DNA from: Salisediminibacterium beveridgei
Lineage (GTDB): Bacteria > Bacillota > Bacilli > Bacillales > Salisediminibacteriaceae
NCBI RefSeq assembly: GCF_001721685.1
Contig: NZ_CP012502.1
Coordinates: 1,054,001 to 1,118,000 of the forward strand
DNA length: 64,000 nt
Direction: 5' to 3'
Shown here: positions 63,426-64,000 of the stretch, piece after piece
Numbering within the stretch: position 1 is the first letter of the stretch
Layout: each line of letters starts with the position of its first letter
The notes under the pieces: generated by a model
The model's input: the letters and a program-made list of their open reading frames with translations, nothing else
What the model was told of the DNA's origin: nothing
Database searches by the model: none
Program-made: the position numbers and the translations under genes

Positions 63426-63941
63426 ATGAGAAGAGCAAAGCAGGTAATCGGAATCGTACTGGGTACAACATTGATGATGTCAATCGCAGCATGCGGGGAT
63501 AACAATGACGTTGAAAATGCAACAGGCGGAGAAAATGAAGCAGCGGCGGCTGAAGAAAATGTAAATAATGAGGCGCCGGAAGTAGACGAAGATGAAATCG
63601 TCATGCAGGCATCAAGAGCTTATTTCAACACCTTGCCTGAAGGCAGCTACATGATGTCTGCGGATGATGTTTATGAAGCATTAGATGATGTGGTGATTTT
63701 GGACATTCGTGCTGATGGTGACTTTGCCGAAGAAGCGATCGCAGGAGCAATGAATATTCCAATGGCGCAGCTTGGCACATCCTTTGACGAGATTCCGTCA
63801 GATGAAAAAGTCGTCGTTGTCTGCTACTCGGGCCAAACGGCTTCACAGGCCATGGCAGTACTCAGAATGGCCGGGTATGATACGTATATTGCAACCGGCG
63901 GCATGAACGGCTGGAACAGTGCAGAATTACCTGTAGAATAA
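63426..63941 (+). CDS. Rhodanese-domain lipoprotein
   Basis: A 171-residue exported lipoprotein: signal peptide, lipobox IAAC with Cys23, an acidic Asn/Glu/Ala-rich linker of about 45 residues and a single rhodanese domain (DVYEALDDVVILDIRADGDF). The active-site loop CYSGQTASQA has its catalytic Cys. It could transfer or carry sulfur, or a related chalcogen, outside the membrane, but the partner is unknown. AGGGGGA lies before ATG 63426. The 59 bases after the stop to the window end hold nothing recognisable. Confidence 0.85.
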   Translation: MRRAKQVIGIVLGTTLMMSIAACGDNNDVENATGGENEAAAAEENVNNEAPEVDEDEIVMQASRAYFNTLPEGSYMMSADDVYEALDDVVILDIRADGDFAEEAIAGAMNIPMAQLGTSFDEIPSDEKVVVVCYSGQTASQAMAVLRMAGYDTYIATGGMNGWNSAELPVE

Positions 63942-64000
63942 TCCGTTCTGCCCTGAATCAATCTTTTTTGACAATACATCACAACCGACTGAAAGCTGCG

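Overview
The window is chromosomal DNA from a low-to-mid-GC member of the Bacillaceae. The backbone follows the Bacillus subtilis order: ysmB-racE-rph-ysnA-ysnB, tRNA-Arg, ysoA-tig-clpX-lonA-ysxC, hemAXCDBL, folC, comC-type peptidase, maf-radC-mreBCD-minCD, and rplU-ysxB-rpmA. Many proteins are strongly acidic, and three lipoproteins carry Asn/Asp/Glu-rich linkers after the lipid cysteine. That suggests a haloalkaliphile. The sporulation genes that B. subtilis keeps in this backbone (gerE/gerM, lonB, ysxE-spoVID, spoIIB, spoIVFA-spoIVFB, spo0B) are all absent here, which suggests a non-sporulating lineage; this is inference from one window.

Layout. 1-5.6 kb: end of ptsI, a MarR regulator, cell-wall and nucleotide housekeeping genes, tRNA-Arg and a TPR protein. 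5.7-12.4 kb: trigger factor, ClpX, LonA, the GTPase YsxC and an orphan ABC ATPase. 12.5-19.2 kb: haem operon with a PerR-like box at its promoter. 19.3-26 kb: an alpha/beta hydrolase, an FmdB-type zinc ribbon, a Lia-type envelope-stress system (liaI-H-F-S-R) and two RimK-type ATP-grasp ligases on the minus strand. 26.1-40.8 kb: folC, a membrane GGDEF protein, a VanW/G5 protein and a type IV pilus locus (pilB, pilT, pilC, two pilins, pilD, pilM, pilN, pilO). 40.9-48 kb: aspA, maf, radC, mreBCD, minCD. 48-53 kb: a MalE/LacI/MalF/MalG-type sugar uptake cassette. 53-57 kb: RNase G, L21 leader, rplU-prp-rpmA and a metallo-beta-lactamase-fold enzyme. 57-64 kb: PhoP-box-controlled pstSCAB-phoU, yisL, an atypical LuxR-type regulator and a rhodanese lipoprotein.

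The most interesting system is the pilus locus. The leader of the first pilin gene contains a close match to the conserved core of the class II cyclic-di-GMP riboswitch (about 35525-35597). A GGDEF diguanylate cyclase lies upstream, and the PilB extension ATPase has an MshEN-type N-terminus, a domain known to bind c-di-GMP. One locus may therefore encode the second-messenger synthase, an RNA sensor for pilin expression and a protein sensor for the pilus motor. pilN is broken by one nucleotide in an A7 run. The two pilins have almost the same N-terminus but very different codon use.

No transposase, CRISPR array, rRNA or prophage was seen. An imperfect intergenic repeat with inverted ends occurs at about 14899-15065 and 37778-37912, with a partial copy near 57010.
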